From Sulfitobacter aestuariivivens (lineage in GTDB: Bacteria > Pseudomonadota > Alphaproteobacteria > Rhodobacterales > Rhodobacteraceae): a DNA stretch of 64,000 bases. The position numbers were made by a program, and so were the translations under genes. The notes under the pieces were generated by a model, which was not told where the DNA came from, ran no database searches, and saw nothing but the letters and a program-made list of their open reading frames with translations. The stretch spans positions 558,001 through 622,000 of the forward strand of contig NZ_JACTAG010000002.1 in NCBI RefSeq assembly GCF_014763045.1. The letters are read 5' to 3'. Below, piece by piece: positions 44,172-53,333 of this stretch (positions are counted from its first letter, which is position 1; each line of letters opens with the position of its first letter).

Positions 44172-45635
44172 ATGGCGCTTCCGGTTGAGACTTTCTTCTT
44201 ACGCCCCGATGCACAGGGCACTTTGCAGCAGCAGATTCAGCAGATGATTGCGCAGGGCATCCTGTCCGGGCGTTTCCAAAAGGGTGAAAAGCTTCCCTCA
44301 ACCCGAAAACTGGCCACACATCTTGGCGTCAGCCGGATCACCGTGACCATTGCGTATACAGAATTGCTGGCGAACGATTACCTCGTTTCACGTGGTCGGT
44401 CCGGCTATTTCGTCTCTGAAAACGCCCCCGCCCCGCCTGCATTCGATCTGGCGCCCTACGGCCCCGATGCCGTCGACTGGAATCGCGCGATCGGGCAGCG
44501 GTTTACCGGCGGTGCCACGCCCACCAAGCCGCAGGACTGGAGCGACTACCGCTATCCGTTTATCTACGGTCAAGCCGATCCAACCCTCTTTGATCACGCC
44601 AACTGGCGGCTTTGCGCGCTTCAGGCGCTGGGCCAGCGCGATTTTACTTCTCTCACAACGGATTATTACGATCAGGACGACCCCCAACTGATTGAATTCA
44701 TCGCCCGCCACACCTTGCCCCGTCGCGGCATCAACGCGCGCCCGGAACAGATCCTGATCACCCTTGGCGCGCAGAACGCGCTCTGGCTCACCACGCAGGT
44801 GCTGCTGACCCAGCGCCGCCGCGCCGTGCTGGAAGACCCGTCATACCACGCCCTCAGCGACATCCTGCTGCAGTCTCGCTGCCATGTAACACCAGTCCGC
44901 GTGGATCAGGATGGCCTGCCACCCGACGCGATCCCGCCCGATACGGACGTGATATTCTCAACCCCCAGCCACCAATGCCCGACCAATGCGACCATGCCAA
45001 TGCAGCGCCGCCGGGCCCTTCTGGACCGGGCCCGCGAGATGGACGCCCTGATTGTGGAAGATGACTACGAATTTGAAATGTCATTCCTCAAACCCCCGTC
45101 ACCGGCGCTGAAATCTCTCGATTCTGACGGGCGGGTCATCTATGTCGGCAGTTTCTCCAAATCGCTGTTTCCCGGCCTCAGACTGGGGTATCTGGTCGGC
45201 TCCGAACCTTTCATCCGCGAGGCCCGCGCGCTGCGCGCTTCTGTCCTGCGGCACCCGCCGGGCCACATCCAGCGCACCGCCGCCTATTTCCTGTCACTGG
45301 GCCACTACGACGCCCTGATCCGCCGCATGGGCACCGCCTTTCACGAACGGCGCGGCGTGATGGAAGAGGCGCTGGCAAAGCACGATCTCGAAATCGCCGG
45401 GCGTGGTGCCTATGGCGGAAGCTCCTTCTGGATGCGCGCACCCGATGCGGTAGACACCGACCAACTGACCCAGCGCCTGCGTGAAAAGGGCGTCCTCATC
45501 GAACCGGGTCGCGCCTTCTTTGCCGGGCCGGACCGACCCACTAACTATTACCGTCTTGCCTATTCATCCATTCCAAGCGGGCGCATCGGCGACGGCGTCG
45601 CACATATCGCCGAAGGAATACACGCAATCTCATAA
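44172..45635 (+). CDS. tauR: TauR, MocR-type (GntR/aminotransferase) regulator of taurine genes
   Basis: A 487-residue MocR-family regulator. A GntR winged HTH (about 12-80: GTLQQQIQQMIAQGILSG, KLPSTRKLATHLGVSRITV) is fused to a fold-type I aminotransferase-like domain (about 120-480), with the PLP lysine at Lys330 in VGSFSKSLFPGLRLGYL. MocR proteins sense amines through PLP, and TauR activates taurine genes. AAGG lies 8 bp before the ATG. Two nucleotides after its stop begins the repeat pair that probably serves as its operator for xsc. Confidence 0.92.
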   Translation: MALPVETFFLRPDAQGTLQQQIQQMIAQGILSGRFQKGEKLPSTRKLATHLGVSRITVTIAYTELLANDYLVSRGRSGYFVSENAPAPPAFDLAPYGPDAVDWNRAIGQRFTGGATPTKPQDWSDYRYPFIYGQADPTLFDHANWRLCALQALGQRDFTSLTTDYYDQDDPQLIEFIARHTLPRRGINARPEQILITLGAQNALWLTTQVLLTQRRRAVLEDPSYHALSDILLQSRCHVTPVRVDQDGLPPDAIPPDTDVIFSTPSHQCPTNATMPMQRRRALLDRAREMDALIVEDDYEFEMSFLKPPSPALKSLDSDGRVIYVGSFSKSLFPGLRLGYLVGSEPFIREARALRASVLRHPPGHIQRTAAYFLSLGHYDALIRRMGTAFHERRGVMEEALAKHDLEIAGRGAYGGSSFWMRAPDAVDTDQLTQRLREKGVLIEPGRAFFAGPDRPTNYYRLAYSSIPSGRIGDGVAHIAEGIHAIS

Positions 45636-45636
45636 C

Positions 45637-45669
45637 CTGGACTTATTGTATCAACAGTACTGGACCTAA
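45637..45669 (+). promoter_or_regulatory. Probable TauR operator upstream of xsc: CTGGAC direct repeats, 23-bp spacing
   Basis: CTGGACTTAT (45637-45646) and CTGGACCTAA (45660-45669) are direct repeats 23 bp apart, about 80 bp upstream of the xsc start. They match in hexamer and spacing the pair upstream of tauA. Confidence 0.75.
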
Positions 45670-45750
45670 CCAGTATCCATCCCACCCTCTATCTTTCGCC
45701 CCAACGCAAGATTCGCCCCTGTTTCCACCCTATCTCAAGGAATGCTGCTC

Positions 45751-47529
45751 ATGAAAATGACGACAGAAGAAGCCTTTGTAAAAACTCTCCAGATGCATGG
45801 AATCGACAATGCCTTTGGCATTATCGGCTCCGCCATGATGCCGATCTCGGACATCTTCCCCGATGCTGGCATCAAGTTCTGGGATTGCGCGCATGAAACA
45901 TCCGGCGGCATGATGGCCGACGGCTATACCCGTGCCACCGGCAAGATGTGCATGATGATCGCGCAGAATGGCCCCGGCATCACCAACTTCGTCACAGCCG
46001 TGAAAACCGCCTACTGGAACCACACCCCTGTCCTGCTGGTCACCCCGCAGGCTGCCAACAAGACCATCGGTCAGGGTGGCTTCCAGGAAATGGAGCAGAT
46101 GAACCTCTTTGCTGATTGCGTCGCCTATCAGGAAGAAGTCCGCGACCCCACCCGTATCGCCGAAACCCTGAACCGCGTCATCATGCAGGCCAAACGCGCT
46201 TCGGCCCCGGCTCAGATCAACATCCCGCGTGACTTCTGGACACAGGTGATCGACGTCGATCTGCCCGTGATCGTCGACTTCGAATTGCCCCAGGGCGGCG
46301 AAGAAGCGGTGCAAAAGGCCGCCGACCTGCTGTCGGAGGCGAAATTCCCCGTCATCCTCAACGGTGCCGGCGCGATCCTGTCCAAGGGCGGCATCGAAGC
46401 CTCCCGTGTGCTGGCCGAACGCCTCGATGCGCCTGTGTGCGTAGGCTACCAGCACAACGACGCCTTCCCGGGCAACCACCCGCTTTATGCCGGTCCTCTG
46501 GGCTATAACGGCTCCAAGGCGGGCATGGAGTTGATCTCCAAGGCGGACGTGGTCCTGTGCCTCGGCACGCGCCTCAACCCGTTTTCCACCCTGCCCGGCT
46601 ACGGCATTGATTACTGGCCCACAGACGCCAAGATCATTCAGGTCGATCTGAACCCCGACCGCATCGGCCTGACCAAGAAGGTCACTGTGGGCATTGTGGG
46701 CGACGCCGCCAAAGTGGCTCAAGGCATCACCGAAAAGCTTTCCGATGACGCGGGCGACACGGATCGCAAGGCACGCAAGGACACCATCGCACAGACCAAA
46801 TCGGCATGGGCGCAGGAACTGACCTCCATGAACGAGGAACAGGATGATCCCGGCACCGACTGGAACGTGCGTGCCCGCGCAGCCAAGCCCGATTGGATGT
46901 CCCCCCGCATGGCATGGCGCGCCATTCAGGCCGCCCTGCCGGTCGAGGCGATCATCAGCTCCGACATCGGCAACAACTGCGCCATCGGCAATGCCTATCC
47001 GTCCTTCAACGACAGCCGCAAGTATCTGGCACCGGGCCTCTTCGGTCCCTGTGGCTATGGCCTGCCGTCCATCGTCGGCGCCAAGATCGGCCGGCCTGAC
47101 ACGCCGGTGGTAGGTTTCGCAGGGGATGGCGCCTTTGGCATCTCGGTCAATGAACTGACCGCCATCGGGCGTGGTGACTGGCCTGCGATTACGCAGATCG
47201 TCTTCCGCAACTATCAGTGGGGCGCGGAAAAGCGGAACTCGACCCTGTGGTTCGACGACAACTTCGTCGGCACCGAACTGGACGAGGGCGTGTCCTACGC
47301 CGGTATCGCCAATGCCTGTGGCCTCAAGGGCGTCGTGGCCCGCACGCAGGACGAACTGACGGCAGCGCTGGATCAGGCGATCAAGGATCAGATGGAGAAT
47401 GGCGTGACCACCCTCATCGAAGCCATGATCAATCAGGAACTGGGCGATCCTTTCCGCCGCGATGCGATGAAAAAGCCTGTCGAAGTTGCCGGTATCTCTG
47501 CCGATGACATGCAGCAGCAGGCAGTCTAG
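45751..47529 (+). CDS. xsc: Sulfoacetaldehyde acetyltransferase
   Basis: A 592-residue ThDP-dependent enzyme. The N-terminus MKMTTEEAFVKTLQMHG and FGIIGSAMMPISDIFPDAGI are highly characteristic of Xsc. The cofactor-binding GDG motif lies in VVGFAGDGAFGISVNEL (Asp459). It converts sulfoacetaldehyde + phosphate to acetyl phosphate + sulfite. ATG 45751 has AAGG 10 bp upstream; the in-frame ATG at 45742 does not. TauR sites precede it and a strong terminator follows, 87 bp before pta. Confidence 0.96.
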   Translation: MKMTTEEAFVKTLQMHGIDNAFGIIGSAMMPISDIFPDAGIKFWDCAHETSGGMMADGYTRATGKMCMMIAQNGPGITNFVTAVKTAYWNHTPVLLVTPQAANKTIGQGGFQEMEQMNLFADCVAYQEEVRDPTRIAETLNRVIMQAKRASAPAQINIPRDFWTQVIDVDLPVIVDFELPQGGEEAVQKAADLLSEAKFPVILNGAGAILSKGGIEASRVLAERLDAPVCVGYQHNDAFPGNHPLYAGPLGYNGSKAGMELISKADVVLCLGTRLNPFSTLPGYGIDYWPTDAKIIQVDLNPDRIGLTKKVTVGIVGDAAKVAQGITEKLSDDAGDTDRKARKDTIAQTKSAWAQELTSMNEEQDDPGTDWNVRARAAKPDWMSPRMAWRAIQAALPVEAIISSDIGNNCAIGNAYPSFNDSRKYLAPGLFGPCGYGLPSIVGAKIGRPDTPVVGFAGDGAFGISVNELTAIGRGDWPAITQIVFRNYQWGAEKRNSTLWFDDNFVGTELDEGVSYAGIANACGLKGVVARTQDELTAALDQAIKDQMENGVTTLIEAMINQELGDPFRRDAMKKPVEVAGISADDMQQQAV

Positions 47530-47539
47530 AAAAGACCAG

Positions 47540-47570
47540 GGGGCGGGAATTTCCCGCCCCTTCGTTTTTC
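47540..47570 (+). terminator. Intrinsic terminator of xsc
   Basis: GGGGCGGGAA and TTCCCGCCCC form a 10-bp stem around a single T (so the real loop is a little larger), followed by TTCGTTTTTC. It may attenuate rather than stop transcription into pta, which starts 47 bp later. Confidence 0.8.
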
Positions 47571-47595
47571 CGTAGGGCGGGGGTCTCCCCGCCTG
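47571..47595. repeat. GC-rich palindromic repeat, GTAGGGCGGGG type
   Basis: CGTAG is followed by GGCGGGG (47576-47582), a 4-nt loop and CCCCGCC (47587-47593). Related palindromes stand at 54857-54882 and 56069-56092, all intergenic. It may be a REP-like element. Confidence 0.55.
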
Positions 47596-47616
47596 TCACC
47601 GTTCAAAGGATCTGCC

Positions 47617-48546
47617 TTGACCAACCCTTTTCTGTCCAACGCCACCGCAGAACCGCCCGCGCATATCATCGATATGGCGCAAAAGGCCGCCAGCCCGCGG
47701 GTGGCCATCGCCCGCGCCGGATCGCGCCTGCCCATGCTTGCCGCGAAAGAGGCGACAGAGGCCAACATGATGGTGCCCATCTTCACCGGCGAACGTCACA
47801 TGATCGAGGCCGAAGCAGAGAAACTCGACTGGGACATCTCCGGCTTTGAACTTCTGGAAGCCGAAGGCGAGGAAGCCTCCGGCATGGCCGCCGCCATCGC
47901 CTGCGGCGAAGGTCGCGCCGATGTTCTGATGAAGGGCCAGCTTCATACGGATGTTTTCATGAAAGCGGCCGTGTCACGCGATGCCGGATTGCGCACGGGC
48001 AATCGCTTTGTGCACATCTTCCACATCACCTCGCCTGATGGCAGCCATGCCATCACGATCTCGGACGCCGCCGTGAACGTCGCGCCCAACATCGATACCC
48101 GCAAGGACGCCACGTCCGAAGTCGTGAAACTGTTGCACAAACTGGGCAACCCACGCCCCAAGGTCGCGTTCCTCTCAGCCACCGAAAGCCCGATCCCCAG
48201 CGTCCCGTCATCAATGGAGGGTCGCGAATTGCGCGACTGGGCGCACGACACCATCGCAGACGCAGATTTCTCCGGCCCGCTGGCCTTTGACCTGATCATG
48301 TCGCCCAAGGCCGTGGCGACCAAGAAAATGACCGACGATCCGGTGGCGGGACAGGCAGATGCCATCATCGTCCCCGACATCGTCTCGGGCAATGCGCTGT
48401 TCAAATCTTTCGTCTATCTCACCGGCGGTTGTGCGGGCGGCATCGTGATGGGCGCAAAAGTCCCTATCCTGCTGACCTCCCGCGCCGACCCCCCCGCTGC
48501 CCGGCTCTCCTCCATCGCCCTTGGCGGGATCATGGCGGCGACATGA
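47617..48546 (+). CDS. pta: Phosphate acetyltransferase (PTA/PTB family)
   Basis: A 309-residue short-form phosphate acyltransferase. ADVLMKGQLHTDVFMKAAV, NVAPNIDTRKDATSEVVKLL, FLSATESPIPSVPSS and IVPDIVSGNALFKSFVYL match the Pta/Ptb fold. The start is TTG 47617 with AAAGGA upstream; no ATG fits. Downstream of xsc it should convert acetyl phosphate to acetyl-CoA. The stop overlaps the ackA start (ATGA). Phosphate butyryltransferase is the family alternative, but context favours acetyl. Confidence 0.88.
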   Translation: MTNPFLSNATAEPPAHIIDMAQKAASPRVAIARAGSRLPMLAAKEATEANMMVPIFTGERHMIEAEAEKLDWDISGFELLEAEGEEASGMAAAIACGEGRADVLMKGQLHTDVFMKAAVSRDAGLRTGNRFVHIFHITSPDGSHAITISDAAVNVAPNIDTRKDATSEVVKLLHKLGNPRPKVAFLSATESPIPSVPSSMEGRELRDWAHDTIADADFSGPLAFDLIMSPKAVATKKMTDDPVAGQADAIIVPDIVSGNALFKSFVYLTGGCAGGIVMGAKVPILLTSRADPPAARLSSIALGGIMAAT

Positions 48547-49610
48547 TTTTAGTCGTCAATGCCGGATCCTCCTCCATCAAGGTCGCCCTTTTCAAGCGCG
48601 ACCTGACCCAGGTGATGGCGGGACAGATCAGTGGCATTGGCGGCGCGCTGGCCCATCTCAAACTGGGCGAAGACGACCGCAACATCGCGGCCCCTGACCA
48701 TGACGCCGCCCTTGCGATGATCCTCGCCAGCCTTGACCGTCAAGGCATCACCGCAGACCGGCTCACCGCCGCCGCACACCGCGTCGTGCACGGCGGCACG
48801 TCCCTCGTCGATCCCCAGCCCATCACGCGTGAGGTCATCGAAGGGATCGAGGCCGCAACCCCTCTTGCCCCCCTGCACAACCCGAAAAACCTCGCCGGCA
48901 TCCGCGCATTACAGACCCTTGCGCCAGATCTGCCGCAGTTCGCCAGCTTCGGTACCGCCTTCCACGCCCGCCAGCCGGATGTGGCCACAACCTATGCCAT
49001 CCCCAAAGAAGAACGCGCCAAAGGCATCCGCCGCTACGGCTTCCACGGCCTCAGCTACGCCTGGATCGTGACCCAGTTCGGCGACGCACTGCCCTCCCGC
49101 CTTCTGGCCCTGCATCTCGGCTCCGGCGCGTCCCTCTGCGCCATCAAGGGCGGCACGTCTGTCGCCACCTCCATGGGCTACTCGCCACTGGACGGGCTAA
49201 CCATGGGCACACGCTCCGGCGCGATCGACGGCATGGCTGTCCTGCGCATGGCACAGGACCACGGCATCGACGCCGCAGGCCACATGCTCAACCGCGACAG
49301 CGGCCTCAAGGGCCTCGGCGGCTCCAACGATATGCGCCTCCTGCTGGCCGCCGATACCGACACCGCCCGCTTTGCCGTCGAACACTTCTGCTATTGGGCC
49401 GCGCGCCACGCAGGCTCTGCCATCGTTGCCATGGGCGGGCTCGACGCCGTCGCCTTTACGGGCGGCATCGGCGAAAACGCCGCCCCCGTTCGCACCCGGA
49501 TCATGGAACACCTCGCCCTCTTTGGCGACGTTCCCGTTCATGTCGTCAAAGCCGACGAAGAACGCCAGATCGCCACCGACGCCCTCCACCTCATCAAAGG
49601 AGCCGCCTGA
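48543..49610 (+). CDS. ackA: Acetate kinase
   Basis: A 355-residue acetokinase-fold enzyme: ILVVNAGSSSIKVALF at the N-terminus, AAHRVVHGG, RRYGFHGLSYAWI, ALHLGSGASLCAIKGG, MGYSPLDGLTMGTRSG and AFTGGIGENAAPVRT are all signature segments. It is slightly shorter than the ~400-residue norm. Acetyl phosphate + ADP gives acetate + ATP, so taurine carbon can yield ATP directly. It overlaps pta (ATGA) and soeA (TGATG), so translation of pta-ackA-soeA is probably coupled. Confidence 0.94.
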   Translation: MILVVNAGSSSIKVALFKRDLTQVMAGQISGIGGALAHLKLGEDDRNIAAPDHDAALAMILASLDRQGITADRLTAAAHRVVHGGTSLVDPQPITREVIEGIEAATPLAPLHNPKNLAGIRALQTLAPDLPQFASFGTAFHARQPDVATTYAIPKEERAKGIRRYGFHGLSYAWIVTQFGDALPSRLLALHLGSGASLCAIKGGTSVATSMGYSPLDGLTMGTRSGAIDGMAVLRMAQDHGIDAAGHMLNRDSGLKGLGGSNDMRLLLAADTDTARFAVEHFCYWAARHAGSAIVAMGGLDAVAFTGGIGENAAPVRTRIMEHLALFGDVPVHVVKADEERQIATDALHLIKGAA

Positions 49611-52429
49611 TGCCAAAGGATCAGCCCGTTATCGACCTTTCCCCCAAGGTATCGGACGAGGTGCGCAAAACCACCTGCTACATGTGCGCCTGCCGCTGCG
49701 GCATCAACGTGCACCTCAAAGGCGGCAAGGTGGCCTACATCGAAGGCAACCGCGATCACCCGGTCAACCAGGGTGTGCTTTGCGCCAAGGGATCGGCGGG
49801 CATCATGCAGCACAACGCGCCGTCCCGCCTCAAGGCTCCTCTGAAACGTGTCGGCCCCCGAGGCTCCGGCGAATTCGAAGAAATCAGCTGGGAAGAAGCC
49901 TACGACATCGCCGAAAGCTGGCTGCGCCCCATCCGCGAGGACAACCCCGAAAAGCTCGCCTTCTTCACCGGACGCGACCAATCGCAAAGCTTCACCTCCT
50001 TCTGGGCGCAGGGCTTTGGCACCCCGAACTACGCCGCCCACGGTGGCTTCTGCTCCGTGAACATGGCCGCTGCAGGCATCTATACAATGGGCGGCGCGTT
50101 CTGGGAATTCGGCCAGCCCGACTGGGACCACACCAAGCTTTTCATGCTCTTCGGCGTCGCCGAGGATCACGACAGTAACCCCATCAAGATGGGCATCGGC
50201 AAGATCAAGGGCCGTGGTGCCCGCGTCATCGGCGTCAACCCAATCCGCTCGGGCTACAATGCCGTGGCCGACGACTGGGTCGGCATCACGCCGGGCACTG
50301 ACGGGCTTTTCATTCTCGCCATGATCCATTGCCTGATGAAAGCAGGTAAGATCGACCTGCATTACCTCGCCCAATACACCGACGCGCCCGTCCTGCTGAA
50401 CAGCGACCCCAAGTCGCCCGAATACGGCCTCTACATGCGCGACGAGAACGGCAAGCAACTGGTCATCGACCGCACTACCGGTAAGCTCACCGCCTTCGAC
50501 CAGCCCGGCGTCAAACCCGACCTCTCCGGCACCCACCGCGCCAAAGGCATCACGCACCGCCCGGTCTTTCACCAGATGGCGGATATGTATCTGAGCGACG
50601 ACTACGCCCCCGAGGCCGTGGCCGACCGCTGCGGCATCCCCGCAAATCGCATCCGCGCCATCGCCGCCGAGCTGGCCCGCGTCGCATTCGACGAAGCCTT
50701 TGAACTTGACCATGCATGGACCGACTTCCGCGGCGAAAAGCACGACACGATGATCGGCAGGCCTGTGTCCTTCCACGCCATGCGCGGCATCTCGGCCCAC
50801 GCCAACGGCTTCCAGACCTGCCGCGCGCTGCACACCCTGCAGATCCTGCTGGGCACTGTCGAAGTCCCCGGCGGCTTCCGCTTCAAACCACCCTATCCCA
50901 AGCCCGCCACCGCACACCCCAAACCCCACATCGGCATGACCCCCGGCGGCCCGCTGAACGGACCGCACCTTGGTTTCGTGCACGGCCCCGAAGACCTCGC
51001 CCTGAAAGAAGACGGCACCCCCGCGCGCATCGACAAGGCGTTTACCTGGGACAACCCCATGTCCGCCCACGGGCTGATGCACATGGTCATCTCCAACGCC
51101 CACGCGGGCGATCCTTACAAGATCGACACGCTCTTCATGTACATGGCGAACATGTCATGGAACTCCTCGATGAACACCGGCGGCGTGATGGAGATGCTGA
51201 CCGACAAGGACGAAAACGGCGACTACGTCATCCCCCACATCATCTACTCCGATGCCTATTCGTCGGAAATGGTCGCCTATTCCGATCTCATCCTGCCCGA
51301 CACGACCTATCTCGAACGCCACGACTGTATCTCCCTGCTGGACCGCCCGATCTGCGAAGCGGACGCCGCCGCCGACGCCATCCGCTGGCCGGTGGTGGAG
51401 CCTGACCGCAACGTCAAAGGCTTCCAATCCGCGCTTTGCGATCTCGGCGCGCGCCTCGGCCTGCCGGGTTTTGTCAATGATGACGGCTCGCAGAAATATG
51501 CCGATTACGCCGATTACATCGTGAACCACGAACGCCGTCCGGGCATCGGCCCGTTGGCAGGCTGGCGCATGGGCGAAACCGGCCTGCAGGACGGACGCGG
51601 CGCCCCCAACGAAGGGCAGCTCGATCAATACATCAAAAACGGCGGCTTCTTCGTCAGCCACATCCCCGACGGCGCCAACTATTACAAACCGTGGAACAAG
51701 GCCTACCAAGGCTGGGCGGTTGAAATGGGAATCTACGATAGCCCGCAACCCTACCTTTTCACGATGTACGTCGAACCCATGCGCAAGTTCCAACTAGCCG
51801 CCGAAGGCCACGGCGACCGCCAGCCCCCTGATCACCTGCGCGAGCGGATAAAGGCCACCATGTCCCCGTTGCCGATCTGGTATGAAACCGACCAGCAGGG
51901 CAACGACGGCTTCACCGTAAATGCGCTGACCCAGCGCCCCATGGCGATGTACCATTCATGGGGTTCGCAAAACGCATGGCTGCGCCAGCTTCATGGCCGC
52001 AACCCGCTCTATGTGCCCACCAAGCTGATGCGCGAAAACGGCCTCAGCGATGGCGACTGGGCGCGCGTCTCATCCCCGCATGGCGAAATCACCGTCCCGG
52101 TGATGGAAATGGCCGCACTGAATGACAACACGGTCTGGACATGGAACGCCATCGGCAAACGCAAGGGCGCATGGGCGCTCGACGAAGACGCACCCGAAGC
52201 CACCAAGGGCTTTTTGCTGAACCATCTGATCCACGAACTGCTGCCGCCCAAGGGCGACGGGCTCAGATGGGCCAACTCGGATCCCATCACCGGGCAGGCC
52301 GCGTGGTTTGACCTCAAGGTGCGCCTCGAAAAGGTCGCCGCCCCCAAAGAATCGCGTCCCGAATATCCCCCCATCAAGTCCCCCGTCGGCAAAGGCCCGG
52401 AAAATCTCACATGGAAGGTGGGCAAATGA
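49610..52429 (+). CDS. soeA: Sulfite dehydrogenase molybdopterin subunit SoeA
   Basis: A 939-residue DMSO-reductase-family molybdoenzyme. The N-terminal [4Fe-4S] motif uses Cys23, Cys26, Cys30 and Cys58 (KTTCYMCACRCGINVHL, GVLCAKG). No twin-arginine signal is seen, so it faces the cytoplasm, as SoeA does. The middle has FTGRDQSQSFTSFWAQGFG and GVNPIRSGYNAVAD; the C-terminal molybdopterin-binding domain ends around GDWARVSSPHGEITVPV. It oxidises sulfite to sulfate with SoeB and SoeC. Placement straight after xsc-pta-ackA supports sulfite from taurine as substrate. Formate dehydrogenase or polysulfide reductase would be the naive calls. Confidence 0.85.
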   Translation: MPKDQPVIDLSPKVSDEVRKTTCYMCACRCGINVHLKGGKVAYIEGNRDHPVNQGVLCAKGSAGIMQHNAPSRLKAPLKRVGPRGSGEFEEISWEEAYDIAESWLRPIREDNPEKLAFFTGRDQSQSFTSFWAQGFGTPNYAAHGGFCSVNMAAAGIYTMGGAFWEFGQPDWDHTKLFMLFGVAEDHDSNPIKMGIGKIKGRGARVIGVNPIRSGYNAVADDWVGITPGTDGLFILAMIHCLMKAGKIDLHYLAQYTDAPVLLNSDPKSPEYGLYMRDENGKQLVIDRTTGKLTAFDQPGVKPDLSGTHRAKGITHRPVFHQMADMYLSDDYAPEAVADRCGIPANRIRAIAAELARVAFDEAFELDHAWTDFRGEKHDTMIGRPVSFHAMRGISAHANGFQTCRALHTLQILLGTVEVPGGFRFKPPYPKPATAHPKPHIGMTPGGPLNGPHLGFVHGPEDLALKEDGTPARIDKAFTWDNPMSAHGLMHMVISNAHAGDPYKIDTLFMYMANMSWNSSMNTGGVMEMLTDKDENGDYVIPHIIYSDAYSSEMVAYSDLILPDTTYLERHDCISLLDRPICEADAAADAIRWPVVEPDRNVKGFQSALCDLGARLGLPGFVNDDGSQKYADYADYIVNHERRPGIGPLAGWRMGETGLQDGRGAPNEGQLDQYIKNGGFFVSHIPDGANYYKPWNKAYQGWAVEMGIYDSPQPYLFTMYVEPMRKFQLAAEGHGDRQPPDHLRERIKATMSPLPIWYETDQQGNDGFTVNALTQRPMAMYHSWGSQNAWLRQLHGRNPLYVPTKLMRENGLSDGDWARVSSPHGEITVPVMEMAALNDNTVWTWNAIGKRKGAWALDEDAPEATKGFLLNHLIHELLPPKGDGLRWANSDPITGQAAWFDLKVRLEKVAAPKESRPEYPPIKSPVGKGPENLTWKVGK

Positions 52430-52524
52430 CCTTCCCTTCATCTTTCCAGAAAAACTCCGGGGTCTGGGGCTGGCCCCAGTCCCACGCATGCCACAAATCC
52501 GACCGCTCGTTGTCGGTGCCACGC

Positions 52525-52564
52525 ACCGACGCGATACCGACGCAATACCGACGCAATACCGACG
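52525..52564 (+). repeat. 11-bp tandem repeat in the soeA-soeB gap
   Basis: Three and a half copies of ACCGACGCAAT (first copy ACCGACGCGAT) lie 22 bp upstream of the soeB start, in the 157-bp gap. No coding frame is implied; the copy number could vary. Confidence 0.8.
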
Positions 52565-52586
52565 TCCCGTTCGGAGGCTTTACGAA

Positions 52587-53333
52587 ATGACAACACTTCC
52601 CCAATCCACCGACAAAAAGCTCGGCCTCGTCATCGATCTGGATACCTGCGTGGGCTGCCATGCCTGCGTGATTTCCTGCAAAGGCTGGAACACCGAAAAC
52701 TACGGCGCGCCCCTGGCGGACGAAGACGCCTATGGCGCAAATCCCGTGGGTTCCTTCCTGAACCGTGTCCACTCATACGAGGTCCAGCCGGATGATGGTG
52801 CGGCCCAGCTGATCCACTTCCCCAAATCCTGCCTCCATTGCGAAGACGCCCCCTGCGTCACGGTCTGCCCGACAGGTGCGAGCTACAAGCGGGTCGAGGA
52901 TGGGATCGTGCTGGTCAATGAAAGCGACTGCATCGGCTGTGGCCTCTGCGCCTGGGCCTGTCCCTATGGCGCGCGCGAGATGGATCCCGTTGAAAAGGTG
53001 ATGAAAAAATGCACCCTGTGCGTCGATCGCATCTATAACGAAAACCTGCCAGAGGTCGATCGCGTCCCCTCTTGCGTGCGGACCTGCCCTGCGGGCGCGC
53101 GGCATTTCGGTGATCTGGGCGATCCCAATTCGGATGTCAGCCAGTTGGTCGCGGACAGGGGCGGTGTCGATCTCATGCCCGAACAGGGCACCAAACCGGT
53201 CAACAAGTATCTGCCCCCCCGCCCCAAGGACGCGCTGCCGGAATTCGACGTGCTGGCCCCCTTCCTTGAACCGGTCATCAAAGAGCCCAAGGGCTTCCTC
53301 GACTGGCTTGACAAAGCGCTGGAGAAAATCTGA
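52587..53333 (+). CDS. soeB: Sulfite dehydrogenase iron-sulfur subunit SoeB
   Basis: A 248-residue DmsB/NrfC-type ferredoxin with four Cys clusters: CVGCHACVISCKGW, CLHCEDAPCVTVCP, CIGCGLCAWACPYG, and CTLCVDRI with CVRTCP. These bind four [4Fe-4S] centres that carry electrons from SoeA to SoeC. ATG 52587 follows TCGGAGG; the upstream in-frame extension into the repeat region is not conserved. It overlaps soeC at the stop/start. Confidence 0.92.
   Translation: MTTLPQSTDKKLGLVIDLDTCVGCHACVISCKGWNTENYGAPLADEDAYGANPVGSFLNRVHSYEVQPDDGAAQLIHFPKSCLHCEDAPCVTVCPTGASYKRVEDGIVLVNESDCIGCGLCAWACPYGAREMDPVEKVMKKCTLCVDRIYNENLPEVDRVPSCVRTCPAGARHFGDLGDPNSDVSQLVADRGGVDLMPEQGTKPVNKYLPPRPKDALPEFDVLAPFLEPVIKEPKGFLDWLDKALEKI

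Noticed and set aside
49610..52429. Formate dehydrogenase, possibly a selenoprotein given selD and selU in the window
   Set aside because: No in-frame TGA interrupts the gene. The subunit set (SoeA, SoeB, DmsC-like anchor), the lack of a Tat signal and the position after xsc-pta-ackA fit sulfite dehydrogenase better.
52525..52564. CRISPR array
   Set aside because: The units are 11 bp, immediately tandem and without spacers; no cas genes are present. No CRISPR-like array was seen anywhere in the window.
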